Of a DNA stretch of 64,000 bases, positions 1 through 11,379 are shown one piece after another (the stretch's first letter is position 1; every line of letters starts with the position of its first letter). The stretch lies in NCBI GenBank assembly GCA_963855995.1, contig OY979720.1:16264430-16328429 (forward strand), written 5' to 3'. This stretch comes from Muricea muricata (taxonomy: Eukaryota; Cnidaria; Anthozoa; Malacalcyonacea; Plexauridae). Under the pieces are notes generated by a model. The model was not told the origin of the DNA and did not search any database. It saw only the letters and a program-made list of their open reading frames with translations. The position numbers and the translations under genes are program-made.

Positions 1-745
1 ATTTCTCTATAAGAGAAACTTTTAAAGCTGGAAAATCAATTAGCACAGCAGGAAAGAGCATCCTAAATTTCATACAATTGTCAAGTTTTGTAATAAAATA
101 TTGTAAAATGTGGAAAATGCAGTAAATAGATATAAAGTTGTATACTTTTGTATTACCAACGGAAAAGCGTTACGACTATATATGTGGAAATGGGGTAACG
201 TTTTTTCCCCCGTTATACATAAGTACACGAAATTCACAAACTTTACATTGCTACATTTTTGACATTTTACAATATTTTACAGCCAAAGTTAACAATTTGA
301 CTAAATTGAGGAAGCCTCTCCAAATGTGCTAAAACAATTTTTGAATTTAAAAGTTTGTCCAATTGGGGAATAGTCTACTGTTATATGAAATACATAAGCT
401 GGGAAAAAATAGCTAGTGATGCCCTCTTGACTTGAGACTTTGAGACTAGATTTGAGACTAGAAACATATTTGTCACTTAAACTTGTGGATATACAAGGAT
501 TCATGAAGTCAAAACTCATAAAACATGCTGCATTAATTCACATATAAAGGTCACAAATCTAAGTCAAGTTATTTGGACTTCGCATTTTAGTTAGTCCCTT
601 CATGATCAACCGCAGGTCTGCAAATTTGTTGTCATTTCATCACATCTACCTTCATTCACAATTATGTGACATTTTACCCGTTTGTGCCAGCCACAGTCAT
701 GCAAGGGTGGAATTTCTCTAAATCCTATTCTAAATTTTATTGCAG
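1..745. other. Upstream or intronic sequence of copy A, nothing recognised
   Basis: AT-rich sequence. In the complete copies the PAN exon ends about 500 bp before the stub exon, but no PAN-like sequence is present at the equivalent place here. No repeat or RNA gene was recognised. Confidence 0.4.
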
Positions 746-2101
746 GTTATTGGATCACAAAAGGATCCAGTAAGATCTTGTATGGATGTTACAAATTGTC
801 ATGTCCACGATGGCGAATACTGGATTTACGCCCAAGAAACGGATACACACTTGGAGAAAGTATTTTGCTTCGCAGACTCATCTGGAGGTTTAGTAACACT
901 GCATGTTATGTTGTCTTCCCTGCATTTATAAAATCATAAATAATTCATAAATAAAAATATATATATATACTATTTAATGGTAACTTGGTTACAAAAATGT
1001 GATATTTATTTTGGTGTTTTTTCGAAAAACTGCTTTGCAACAACGAAACAAAAATTATTTGCGCTATCTTATTAACTCGAAAATTTGTCTTTTATATATG
1101 GTATATACACACATAGTATAATTATGTGAATGACTGTAACTTACATTCGAGACGAAATGCAAATTCAAAATAACTAGAAAATTATTTGTAAAATATTGAT
1201 AATAATTTGCAATCTATAGAATTTTTGTAGTATAAGAATTGAGTCAAAATTTTAGCATACCTATAACCATTTTCACAGCAAATTTTGATCGGTTTTGGGA
1301 TCTATAGGGATCTATACCGGCTAGTCGAAACCCACACTTATTAAAAGCTGATGTGGAAGTGTCACGTCCACAAATTTAAAATTATAGCTTCAGCACCTTC
1401 ATAAGCCTTCCAGGAAAATTATTTCTATACTTAATAGAAAAATGTTTTCTGTCCATATATAGATTCTGCGAAAAATATTGCTTTAAAAGAACGAACAATG
1501 CAAAGTTCAAATGGATCGAAGGTTCACGGTTCTGCAAGTAATGCTGTTGATGGTAACAGAAATTCAGATTATATGAGGGGTTCTTGCACTCATACGAAGG
1601 TATCGGATTCTCCATGGTGGAGAGTGGATGTAGGAAATGTGGTAAGTGTAAGATGTATGTAATGTGGTTCCAAATGTTGCTGGCCAATATTATTGCAGAC
1701 TGCAAATATTTAAAGTATATCGGTACTGATTAATATGATCATTAGTTAAGATAATTTATAGCTTTCATTAGCCTTTCAGCGAATTTCAGCGAAAAAAAGG
1801 TTTAGTTAAATTATTACAGCATGACGTTTTTGTTTATTTTTCGCAGTACTTCATTCGCAAGCTGATCATCACCAATCGGTCTGACTGCTGTTGGGAAGAA
1901 TTGTCAGATTTTCAAATCAGAATTGGTCTTTCTCTGAATAACAACGGCAACTCGAACCCTTTATGTGGAGGATTTTATTCGCTCAACGCTGGGACCAAGA
2001 CTATCATGTGTCCAAATCCCATGTTAGGAAGTTATGTGAATATTATCATTCCTGGACCTAATCGAACTCTTACTTTATGTGAAGTCGAAGTATATCCTTA
2101 G
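746..2101 (+). CDS. Lectin copy A, 3' part: fibrinogen-like stub plus FTP domain
   Basis: Three exons are visible: 746-887, 1463-1641 and 1847-2101, with phases matching the complete copies downstream (1 then 0). The first encodes the stub with SCMD and DGEYW and ends in CFADSSG. The next two encode an FTP (fucolectin/tachylectin-4/pentraxin-1) domain with [32 protein letters not shown] and the C-terminal LTLCEVEVYP before TAG. FTP lectins bind fucose-type sugars with calcium and are usually secreted. The signal-peptide and PAN exons seen in other copies are not found in positions 1-745, so they lie off the window or are lost. The donor after the first exon (gtttag) is weak. The residue after NRSDCCWE is Glu; the other copies have Arg there, in the sugar-binding RxDx4R motif. 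Family call is firm; completeness of the gene is unknown. Confidence 0.75.
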
Positions 2102-2195
2102 TACAGCCGTATATAAACCTTAAAGCATGGTAAACTGGCCTTATATCAAAACCATAGCCTAGAAAAGTTACATTATCTTATTGAAATTGTCCCCT

Positions 2196-3810
2196 GATGT
2201 ATATTCGTCTTTAAATGATAAATTATAATAAATAATTAATTAGGTCTGCAGTTGACACGCAGGCATAAAGTACTTGTCATCATACATGTTATGTCTGTTA
2301 TGTACGAAACTGGCTTGCAACGATCTGTAAGTTAACTCAGCCTTATCGCAATGCTATTCTACTCGTCTTGACACAATGTATGCAACTATGATTGGCGGAT
2401 AATGTTCAATGTGACAAGCCTAGAGGATTCCAGTTACCTTTCGCCGGTAAGTCACTTTTGAAATAATTATGCGTGCCTTATAGTTGTTAGCCTGTTAGCT
2501 AAAATAATGTGTTTTCGCGCTGTTTTATATATGTCAAATACAAAAGCATATAAAGTAAAGTAATTTATGGTGGGCTAGTGTCAGTCTTCACCTCTCTCAA
2601 GATCTTCAAAACATAATTGTATCAAACTGAACTTAATTTCGTCAATTTAACATGATCGCAGCCAAATGTAGAAGATCAATAGTAGTATATGCAACCGCGG
2701 CTATCCTAACCATACATTAAACGTTTACAGGCAAACGTATAAGGCAGTCAAAGTTAGGAAATAAAAATTATTAAATGCGCATGGCAGTTGTTATGTCGTA
2801 TTGAAAAAGAGAATGGAAAGATGATATCAACCTTTAACTTAGAGTAGGTGTTAGATTGCTTATCTAAGACTTTAAAAACGCAGCTAAAACCCTAAATGTC
2901 AGAGCTGTAAATTTATGGGAGTTGGAAAGAATTTGCTTTTTTGAAAACGTAAACTCAGATCTTTATAATATTTGGTACACGGAAATAAATCTATTAGTGG
3001 CTTAATTTGAATCAAAACCCTTTAAAACCCATGAAAAATTTCACTGTATCATGAGATACTCTCGATACTCCCCCCCCCCCCTGGATCCGCCCCTGTATAC
3101 AATTGAATGAAACGCGACTATTCTATAACATCTTTAAATTCTTATTTTGATCTAAATTAAATAAAAAAATAAGTAACTATTATATCTTACAAACAAAATA
3201 TCATCATCTTGTACATTTGCTAAAAAAACAAGACAAAAAGTTCTGGTGATATTTCGTCTTCGACTAAGTGCACACAAGGTCGTCTCCGAGCTTTTTCACA
3301 ACAGTCAACATGAAAACGATATGAACTACAAAAATTCTGATTCCATAGCGTCTTTAGTTTTTGTCCTTGGATGAGGTTTATGCTGGGTTTCATTAAATTG
3401 TGTAAACAAATCGGTTTTTCAAATCATTGAATGAAAACGCTCGGAATTAAACGACACCGTATAAGGTAGCCTTGATTGCAAAGTCATTGTAAAAATTGAC
3501 GTTATTTCAAAGTCATTGTGCTTCAAATCTTGAGTTTACAAGATGATTATATTTGGAGTATGTTTCATTCTATATATGATCAAATTGACAGCAGGAAAAG
3601 GATTATATTTTACTTTTTTTGCACTTATTTTATGCGTCTGCAATTTTTAATATGTAATACTTGTTCTATTTATTATATGTCCTCTCATATCTAAATTTTC
3701 AGAGACTGCACTGACAAAAAACGTTATTGCAAGCTACAAGATAACTAAACTCACACGCCGAATGTGAAATGTATAGAGCAAATTTGTATGTATGGATTTG
3801 CTTCACGAGA
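2196..3810 (+). pseudogene. Lectin copy B, broken: remains of the first exon and PAN exon
   Basis: From about 2196 the sequence matches the conserved promoter-proximal block and first exon of the intact copies. The ATG has become ATC (near 2321), and a leucine codon is now TGA in the signal peptide (near 2388). A PAN exon begins after an AG at 3702 (ETALTKNVIASYK), then carries an extra triplet-breaking insertion, reads into TGA and loses similarity near 3800. No stub or FTP exons follow. Only about 215 bp separate the stop of copy A from this remnant, and the upstream block of the intact genes is missing, as expected after unequal exchange or deletion. It cannot encode the family protein. 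Confidence 0.75.
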
Positions 3811-4425
3811 ACGTACAGTAAAATTTTACCTCGCTGACCAATTTAAAAATAAAAAGAGGCCATATTTTGCCTTAGATTATTATAATGCTTAAAACTAAAA
3901 AAACTGTTTACAGACAATGAAATAGAAATTACTTTAATCAACTGACAGCTGTACTGACTTAAACCTGCTATATATCTTCACACGCCCCTCTGTTTTGCTC
4001 TTTATTATTAACATACCGTGCATTGCGAAGAACATATCGGCATACCGTGCATTGCCGCGAAGAACATATCGGCATAGTACAGCACAGGCAATGTACGTAT
4101 TTTATCAATAAAAAATGCATACTTTTTACATGCGCTTATTTTCTTTTGCTTTTGTTTGCCATATTGTATTCGGTCAAAAGAAGATTTTATGTGAAGATCC
4201 AAGAAAATTCCTTATGATCAAAAAAGGTGAGCATATGTTAATTAAATATAAATGTTAACAGCATGCAGTAGAAAAGCCAATGGATTTTATGTCGAAAAAA
4301 GTCCGCTATATACCGTAACACAATATAAGTATTTGTCCAAAAACCTTTACCAGCAGACAATTTAATAAAATATAAGAAAAAACATACTCCGAAAAACAAC
4401 ATCTTGTAAACTCAAGATATGAGCA
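3521..4425. repeat. Inverted-repeat pair flanking about 0.85 kb
   Basis: The segment near 3523-3562 (cttgagtttacaagatg, then ggagtatgtt) reappears reverse-complemented near 4383-4425. A short direct repeat, ggtgatatttcg, also occurs near 3244 and 4452. This suggests a non-autonomous element or two inverted copies of one repeat replacing the rest of copy B. No coding region was seen inside. Confidence 0.5.
4011..4078. repeat. Two-unit short tandem repeat
   Basis: The unit cataccgtgcattg followed by cgaagaacatatcgg occurs twice in a row. The second copy carries three extra bases and a third partial copy starts with cata. Confidence 0.7.
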
Positions 4426-4454
4426 GTTAACAACAAGACAACAGTTTTATGGTG

Positions 4455-5105
4455 ATATTTCGACTCTTTTTCAAAGTCATTGTCAAACCAGAATAAACTA
4501 TCTACAAGCTTGCTACCATACTATATCAAATCTCCAACATAGCGATCCCACAGCTCACAAGCTCGCACGCTATCCAATACCAACGTTCTTTACGTCGACG
4601 TACGAAGGTTGAACTCGACCTCGCTTTTCTACGTCGATGCAAGGAGTCTGATGTCTACCTGCAAAATTCATCCGTTGGCGAAACATCAAGCAAATGAAAA
4701 GGAAGACGAGACGTCGTTTTTTCCTGTTTCTTTGTATATAGTTAACAATTAGATTACGAGCTCGAGATTTCTATGCGGTGATAGTTGATGAGGGCGACGA
4801 CCGAATCAACTATCATCGCATAGAAATCGAGAGCGAGTAATCTAATTGTTTTAGTAGAATCAGAGGTCAACATGCATGGAATATTAACCAAAAAATTTGA
4901 TTTTTAAGCAATCCTTTTAAAAGAAATCTCTATAAGAAGATGATTGTTTCGCTACTCGCTATCTATCGAGGAATAGATAGCGAGTAGAATAACCAATCAA
5001 ATTACAGCATTTGCAATAGAATACCAGTATGATTCTACTAATATGATATAGCAAGCTTGTAAATAGTTTATTCTGGTTTGACAATGACTTTAAAATAGAG
5101 TCGAA
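4455..5105. mobile_element. Foldback element with nested palindromes
   Basis: Arms of about 65 bp at 4459-4526 and 5043-5103 are reverse complements, sharing cgactct, aaagtcattgtcaaacc and agaataaacta. Inside lie a near-perfect palindrome at about 4742-4848 (arms starting aacaattagattac, central gacgac) and a smaller one at about 4947-4992 (ctcgctatctat / atagatagcgag). No transposase is present. It is probably a non-autonomous DNA element of foldback/MITE type. Confidence 0.75.
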
Positions 5106-5113
5106 ATGTCAAG

Positions 5114-5545
5114 CAGGGGCGTAAGAAGCAAGTTAAAGTTGGGGGGGGGCTCTGGCTTTCAGGGGCACTTTTTCATAAAAAAGGGCACCTTCAAGTAAAT
5201 TCATTTACGGTGGCTATACAACGCAATTGTCTTTGAAATTGTTAAATAGTGAGTGTCTGTAATTCATGCACCTATTCGTATTAATGTGAATATCGCAAGG
5301 GGCAAGAAAACCCCATCTAAAAGCCTTAAATGTAGTGAATTGTAGTGAAATACGGGGAACTTACAAAATGTTTTACCAACAATCATTCAGCCACAATCTC
5401 GTATCGTTCAGAAGGGCATAGCAATGTTATTGTCAACCATGCAAAAAGGGCACTTTCCTTTTTAAAAAGGCACTTTTTCTCATCACTTTAAAAGTTGGGG
5501 GGGGCACGTGCCCCCAGTGCCCCCCCCCCCCTTCCTACGCCCCTG
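5114..5545. mobile_element. hAT-like MITE with target-site duplication
   Basis: The element starts caggggcgtaagaag and ends cttcctacgcccctg, giving 15-bp terminal inverted repeats with one mismatch. It is flanked by the 8-bp duplication atgtcaag / atatcaag (one mismatch). CAGGGGCG ends and 8-bp duplications are typical of hAT elements. The 432-bp interior has poly-G and poly-C tracts and no transposase. It sits at the outer edge of the right arm of the preceding foldback element, so it inserted later. Confidence 0.85.
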
Positions 5546-5629
5546 ATATCAAGTACATCCGAAATACATTCTCAAGTAAAATTAACGCTTAAATGATGTG
5601 ATATAAATATACACATCTCTGCTAACAGG

Positions 5630-6060
5630 ATGGAGCGGAATGATTTCGATGTATTGAACTAATCATCAGGCTGAAACGAAAGTTTAAACGCTGCCAGTGA
5701 AGAAAAGAAAATGTTCGCTGGAAGATCTCGAATTTCAACAAGATTACTGTTGTTGTTTCAACTGGAAAAAATACAGTTTAGTTGAATCACTAGGATTGAA
5801 GAAGATAAATATTAAAAAATCATGCATCATATGCCTCTCGTCTCGTGTCGGTAAACTAGGCAGTATACACAAACACTCCACAAGCTAAAACACCGTTGAT
5901 ACAACCGACACCATGCAGTGATCACCCTTGACACAACCGACACACAGAGCTATATCATTCGTTTACTTAATTATTTGTAACGTTCACGCAATCCATTTAA
6001 ACGCGGAGAAAATCTAACCAGTTTCGCGGCAAAAAGTAGAATTGTAAACTGGCGGCTTAT
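5630..6060 (+). promoter_or_regulatory. Conserved upstream block of copy C
   Basis: A block starting near gaatgatttcgatgtatt is shared with the regions 5' of copies D, E and F. Conservation may be due only to recent duplication of the whole unit. A regulatory role is inferred from its fixed position upstream of each start codon. Confidence 0.4.
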
Positions 6061-6105
6061 ATGACAAACGCCAGCCTAGAAATTATCTTATTGTAATTGT
6101 CCCCT

Positions 6106-6345
6106 GGGGCCAGTTGTTCAAAGCTGGGTTAGCACTAAACCTGGGTTAAAATTTAACCCATTGTTTAAGTTTCTGTATTTCTACATATCTGTTTACTTTA
6201 AAACTTTGGGACCTCAAACTACCATCGATTCCGACACAACTTCTGAAGAAATATTTTCAAATTTGTAAACAAACTTCATGGGAAATTTAAATTTAATTTT
6301 ACGTTAAACCAGGTTTAAGCTAACTGGCTTTTGAACAACTGGGCC
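6106..6345. mobile_element. Small TIR element in the promoter region of copy C
   Basis: Ends ggggccagttgttcaaa and tttgaacaactgggcc form inverted repeats, extended inward by gctgggttagc / gctaactggc and aacctgggtt / aaccaggttt. The equivalent site before copy B reads gtcccctgatg without interruption, so the paralogous empty site shows the insertion directly. The duplication is about 3-4 bp (cct or ccct). A related element lies at 32199-32439. Confidence 0.85.
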
Positions 6346-6347
6346 CT

Positions 6348-6463
6348 GATGTATATTCGTCTTCGAATGATAAATTATGATAAATAATTAATTAGGTCTG
6401 CAGCTGACGCGCAGGCATAAAGTATTTGTCATCATATCTACGACACGAAACTGGCTTACAACA
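6348..6463 (+). promoter_or_regulatory. Promoter-proximal conserved block of copy C
   Basis: The stretch tgatgtatattcgtctt through the TA-rich gataaattatgataaata to the ATG is almost identical in copies B to F (starts near 2196, 6348, 12590, 20014 and 24694). It is the best candidate for core promoter and 5' UTR. No experimental start is known. Confidence 0.5.
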
Positions 6464-9400
6464 ATGTGTACGTTAACTCAGCCTTATCGCAATGCCATAT
6501 TCCTCGTTTTGACACAATGTATGCAGCTATTATTGGCGGAAAATGCTCAATGTGACAAGCCTAGAGGATTTCAGTTACTTTTCGCAGGTAAATCACTTTT
6601 GAAATATGCGCGCGACGTTGTAAGCTTGTTGTACATAAATAACGCTTTTCGCGCTGCTTTACTGATATGTCAGACACAAAAGCATACATGTATAGTAGGC
6701 CTAAAGTAATTTATAGTGGCTAAACATCAAGGTGAATTGTCATGCATGCTTTTCTGCAGGTTACAAATTTCAAATTGTTGTTGCATGGGTTCAATGAATT
6801 TATGTAATCATGATCAATTTAAACTATGAAAAGCAGACACTTGCTAATAAGGAATGAAATAAAACCCGCGCATTGATCTATATAGGTTATTCATGTATTT
6901 TTCTATAGGGTTTTTTTCAAAAACAAAATTGATCGTAATAATAATAATAAAGACTTTATTTTACGAGGCTAACACATTACAATAAAAATTGAAAAACCAG
7001 CAGCCCTCAATTAACTAAATTACTATGTTAAAATAAAGGCATATAAACTACTAAAGTTAAGAAGAATAAAATTTTTTTCTTATCAAACTCAAGTATTTGA
7101 ATTTGAAAGCCCGTAAGGAAGGGGCCTTTCGTATAGTTATAGGCAATTCATTCCAAATATCTGCTGCTACTAAAGAGAATGTTCGACCTCCCTCTTTTGC
7201 TCTTTTGATATCAGGCTTTCGTATTATAGTTGGAATATCGAGTGTTTCATTGATGGTATTCAGAGTTAATTCTGAGCAATTTCTCAATATATGGCGCACA
7301 GTTCGCGTTTAAACGGTTGTAGCAAACCATTGCTTTCCTGATCTTAACTTCATCAACAAAAGGTATCCAGCCAAGTTCTTTAGATAGGAGGGCACTTCTT
7401 GTTCTTGTCGACGCTTCTAATATGACCCGGGCAGCACGTGTTTCTGTAATTTCGCAACACGTTCGAAAATAATAAATTTATATACAATGAAAATTTGACG
7501 ATGACCATCTACATAGTACATCACGGCCAACTGTAGGGGATCAACAGCCTTAATATAGTGTTTCCAACTATAAATTTGACGGTGTGCAGCCGGGGCACTA
7601 TATATACTAACTATATACATCAAACGTTCAGCAAAAGATGTAGCTACAACGTGGTCAAACTTGAGAAATGAAAATTATTTTAAATACATAAGGCGGTCGT
7701 GATGTTCTACTGAAAAGAAAATGCATGGTAGATTATACTTATCTCTAATTTTGAGATTGCAACTACGCTATTTTATACGAGCTTTTTGACACAAAAAATT
7801 ATTTTGCTATTTTACTTTCATCACCTGCCAAATTTTAATTTCATAGTTAATTCATGACATGCAGTGTCCAACAATTATTATGTAATATCTAATATTTACT
7901 CTTTTTATTACATATCCTCCCTCTCATATCCAAATTTTCAGAGACTGTATTGACAAAAAACGTTATTGCAAGCTACAAGGTAAACTCACATGCCGAATGT
8001 TTGTTTCACTGTTACGAAAACGAGGAATGCGTGTCGTACAATTATGAATATGCCCTGATGGACAGTATTGAAGGGGAACTTCGCCTCTGTGAGATTAACA
8101 ACATGAGAATGAGCTCTTGTCCTACGCGGGAAGTTAGCAAAGAAGACCATGGTTACTATGAAGCAACAGATAACGAAAAAGAGGTACTTTCTAATTTCTA
8201 TGTATGTTTCCTGCATGTTTTACTTTGCACAAGAAATTTAGCATCGCTTCCCCATTGGACAAGTGCAATCAATGTTTAATATTCGTCATTGTTGCAGGTA
8301 CCTATGTAAGTAGTCAGGACGTTTACATAGAAACTAATATACAACAAACAGCTAGAGCGCTTCTATATAAGCGCCCCGGGAGCAGTAAATTTCAATGACC
8401 GCGAGGCGTAATTCAGTTGAAGTGGAGGGGGAAGGGGGGCAAGGGCGAGCGCCGAATGCGGTATCCATCAAGGGGGAGAGGTGCATGTGGAAATGTTGAA
8501 AACTATAACCTCGGATATGCGATTTTCTGCGAATTGTATATCCTATTGAGCTGCAGTTCTAACAGCTTAGATGGATTTGGTAACCCTACGGCTCAGTAGC
8601 GCAGCAGGAATCTTCACCTGCGGTGAAAGTGGGGGAAGGGCTTTCTCTAATTGTTTCTTATTTTAAAATGATCATTATATTTAGTTGTATGGGTCAGAGA
8701 AGAACCCTGGCTTGTCGTGTTTGGATGTTCAAAGATGTCATGACAACGATGGTGAATATTGGCTGTTGTCGGAACTAACAGTTTGGAAGCTTACGAAAGT
8801 GTTCTGTTACTTGAACACAGCGGCCGGTAAGAATGCAAGTAAAGGATGGTCAGTTTGAAGTTGAAAGATGATAACATTCATATGCTCGATGTAATATTAA
8901 CTATAATTTGCACACATATGCGTACCGGGCCTGCATCTTAGATACTCTTTGCATGGAAATAAAATGCCTGGGGAGTGCAATCCAGAGCAGGAAAATGTTT
9001 TGCAACGAATGACTACACAATGTTCATTATAAAATCAAAATCATTAGCGTTTTTGTGCGGTTGAGCCGGCGAGCACAAATAAAAGAAATTATAATGCTCA
9101 TTGATAGTAAGAAAAATTAAATTAAATCACATTGTTGCATTACACTAGATTGAAATTAGCTTTCGAAACATTATAACCTTCTTCCATATTAATTGTACTT
9201 CTGACCATTTCGTATACATAATAGCACATATTTTGTCTATACTGTATACTAAGTAAATAAACCTGTTTCACTGTAACAGATGCTGCAACAAATCTTGCTT
9301 ATGATAAAGCAACAAAACAAAGTTCAACGCATGTGTATGGTGTTGCCAACAACGCCGTGGATGGAGACAGAGAATCAGAATATATAAAGTATTCCTGCAC

Positions 9401-10567
9401 TCATACAGCCCATCCATATTCGAATTCTCCATGGTGGAGAGTAGATGTTGGAAATGTGGTAAGTTTTATATTCAGTTCGGGATATTTATATACCTAGCAT
9501 ATTTATAAACATTATATTGTAAGCATATTTATAGTATAATAAAGTACACAAAGTACACAGTCACTTGTTCTTCAAACATTTCAAAACTTTCTATGCCTCT
9601 CTATGCATACTTTTTTAGGTACTTACCTTGCTCTGCTTTTCATTCTTTCTCTCTGTGTTGCCTCTTTGTTCACACCTTACTGGTCTCTCGTTTTTGTTTT
9701 CTGCACCGTGCTTTCCATTAGGAATCTTCCGTACCTTTCTCATGTACAGTGGTTCTTTTTCGTCGGATTGTACGTCGTCGGCAACTTTGTTAGCCAGGAT
9801 TGACGAGGGAGCACCGTATTTCCCTCTTTTATCTCTGACTGTGATGCTTGGTTACGTTCATCAGCATAGGATTTCATTTTCCGTTTTCTTTCGCGATCAT
9901 TTTGAAGAACTGTTAGCGGTATCCTATCGGGCGGTTGTCCCGTGGTACAGTGGCGATTTGAGCGAGCGATTTCAGCAGGTAAATCTAAACCTTTTCCGTG
10001 AAACTCCTTTATCCTCGTGGCTAGTTACGATTGTATAAACACATAAAATCGCTCATATATTCTCCACACTTTTCAAACCTTTACATGCCTCTCCAGCTTT
10101 TTTTCTATGCTCTTAACACCGTTCGTATCCCCCATTGTCCCATTGTCCCTGCCATAAATTACGTCACAGAACACAATAGTTTTGCGCAAGTATGACACGC
10201 CATCTGATGACGCACAGCACAACTCTCGACCAATGAAAATTCAGAACAAAAGCTAATTATTATATAAATATTATCGTCAGGAAAATGAAGACTACATTTA
10301 TTTTCTTTGCAGTACTTCATTCGCAAGCTGATCATCACCAATCGATCTGACTGCTGTTGGGAAAGATTGTCTGATTTTCAAATCAGAATTGGTCTTTCTC
10401 TGGATAACAACGGCAACTCGAACCCTTTATGTGGAGGATTTTATTCGCTCCAAAATGAGACCAAGACTATCGTGTGTCCAAATCCCATGTTAGGAAGATA
10501 TGTGAATATTATCATTCCTGGACATGGTAAAATTCTTACTTTATGTGAAGTCGAAGTATATCCTTAG
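6464..10567 (+). CDS. Lectin copy C: secreted PAN-stub-FTP protein, complete
   Basis: Exons 6464-6587, 7942-8183, 8685-8826, 9280-9458 and 10313-10567 join to 313 codons plus stop, with intron phases 1-0-1-0 and GT-AG ends. Exon 1 gives a signal peptide (hydrophobic FLVLTQCMQLLLAENA) and CDKPRGFQLLF, the start of a PAN/apple domain. Exon 2 completes it with Cys in AECLFHCYENEEC and LCEINN. Exon 3 (SCLD, DGEYW, VFCYLNTAAG) resembles the N-terminal edge of a fibrinogen-like domain and stops before its core. Exons 4-5 form an FTP lectin domain ([45 protein letters not shown]). A secreted calcium-dependent glycan-binding role is inferred from the FTP family. Intron 1 holds a LINE remnant, and intron 4 holds a private insertion. 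Confidence 0.85.
6938..7440 (-). mobile_element. 5'-truncated LINE remnant in intron 1 of copy C
   Basis: On the minus strand, shifted frames give the C-terminal end of a non-LTR retrotransposon ORF2: LGWIPFVDEVKIRKAM, then GRTFSLVAADIWNELP and LRAFKFKYLS. It ends in a (tta)n tail at 6938-6955, as expected of a LINE 3' end. Copies D, E and F lack it at the same intron position. At least one frameshift or stop means it is dead. Confidence 0.8.
9612..10060 (+). other. Insertion private to intron 4 of copy C
   Basis: Sequence richer in C and T than its surroundings, absent from intron 4 of D and E; homology resumes near taacaccgttcgtatcccc. It contains an open frame of 136 codons at 9628-10038 with no recognised domain. 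It is probably a transposon fragment and not an exon, since the neighbouring exons splice in frame without it. Confidence 0.4.
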
Positions 10568-10722
10568 TACAGACGTAGACCTTGAAGAATACCCAAAACC
10601 ATGAAGGATCATAAACAGCAATTAACAAAAAATAGAAGAGAAAGAACAACAAGTATACCGAGAGCTTGTATCTATATATACAGTATATATGTTAGTTTTG
10701 CATTAGTTTTTGTTTGCGAAAT

Positions 10723-10859
<137 letters not shown>

Positions 10860-10864
10860 ATTAA

Positions 10865-11050
10865 CAAATAGATTACATTTTGCCGTTGTCTGTTCAGTTA
10901 TAGATACAGGTTATGACGTCATAATGTGGTAAGAACAAAAAAGTGGCCCACGAGCCGACTAGGTGAGTGGGTCGCTGATGTTTTTACCACTTTATGACGT
11001 CTACCGTGTATCTGTAACTGAACAGACAACGGCAAAATGTAATCTATTTG
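10865..11050. mobile_element. Foldback element, about 186 bp
   Basis: Arms of about 68 bp: caaatagattacattttgcc near the start and its reverse complement near the end, including ctgttcagttatagatac / gtatctgtaactgaacag and tatgacgtc. No coding capacity; one of several palindromic elements in the window. Confidence 0.8.
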
Positions 11051-11379
11051 TTTTATATAATAAAAATGTGAAAAATATTGCCAAAATAAGCTTTGCTGTG
11101 CGACGAAGACTTTAGCGCGCCATTTCACCTGATCGTGATCTATACAAAACAAAGCACGCCATTGGCTGTCGATAATTCTAAAATTGTTTTGATTGGCTTG
11201 TCAATGAAATGGCGTCAGCGTGCGTCTGTGCTCTAATAGATCGCAGTTCTCGACTAATGAAAATCCAAAATGAACTCTGATTATTATATAAATATTTATA
11301 TTAGTTGTGTTGAAGTTTAATTATAGAATAAATTCTATTCTGATTTAAAAAAATCGATCTTCCGCATCTGGAGTTTTAG

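Noticed and set aside
3066-3095. Poly-C followed by ggatccgcccctg, like the right end of a hAT MITE
   Set aside because: No matching left end or target-site duplication was found, so no element could be delimited.
5697-5888. Short frame MKKRKCSLEDLEFQQDY upstream of copy C, also partly in D
   Set aside because: The frame is not kept in E and F, and the conservation covers non-coding sequence on both sides, as expected from unit duplication.
7950-8279. PAN exon of copy C read on past its donor as a 109-codon gene
   Set aside because: The frame beyond 8183 is intronic; the gtactt donor and phase 0 junction fit all copies.
9628-10038. 136-codon open frame in intron 4 of copy C
   Set aside because: No recognised domain, absent from paralogues, and flanking exons splice in frame without it.
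10285-10350. ATG with a signal-peptide-like start (MKTTFIFFAVLHSQ) across the exon 5 acceptor
   Set aside because: It runs into a stop after 21 codons in C and E, in a different frame from the FTP domain; kept only as part of the promoter-module finding.
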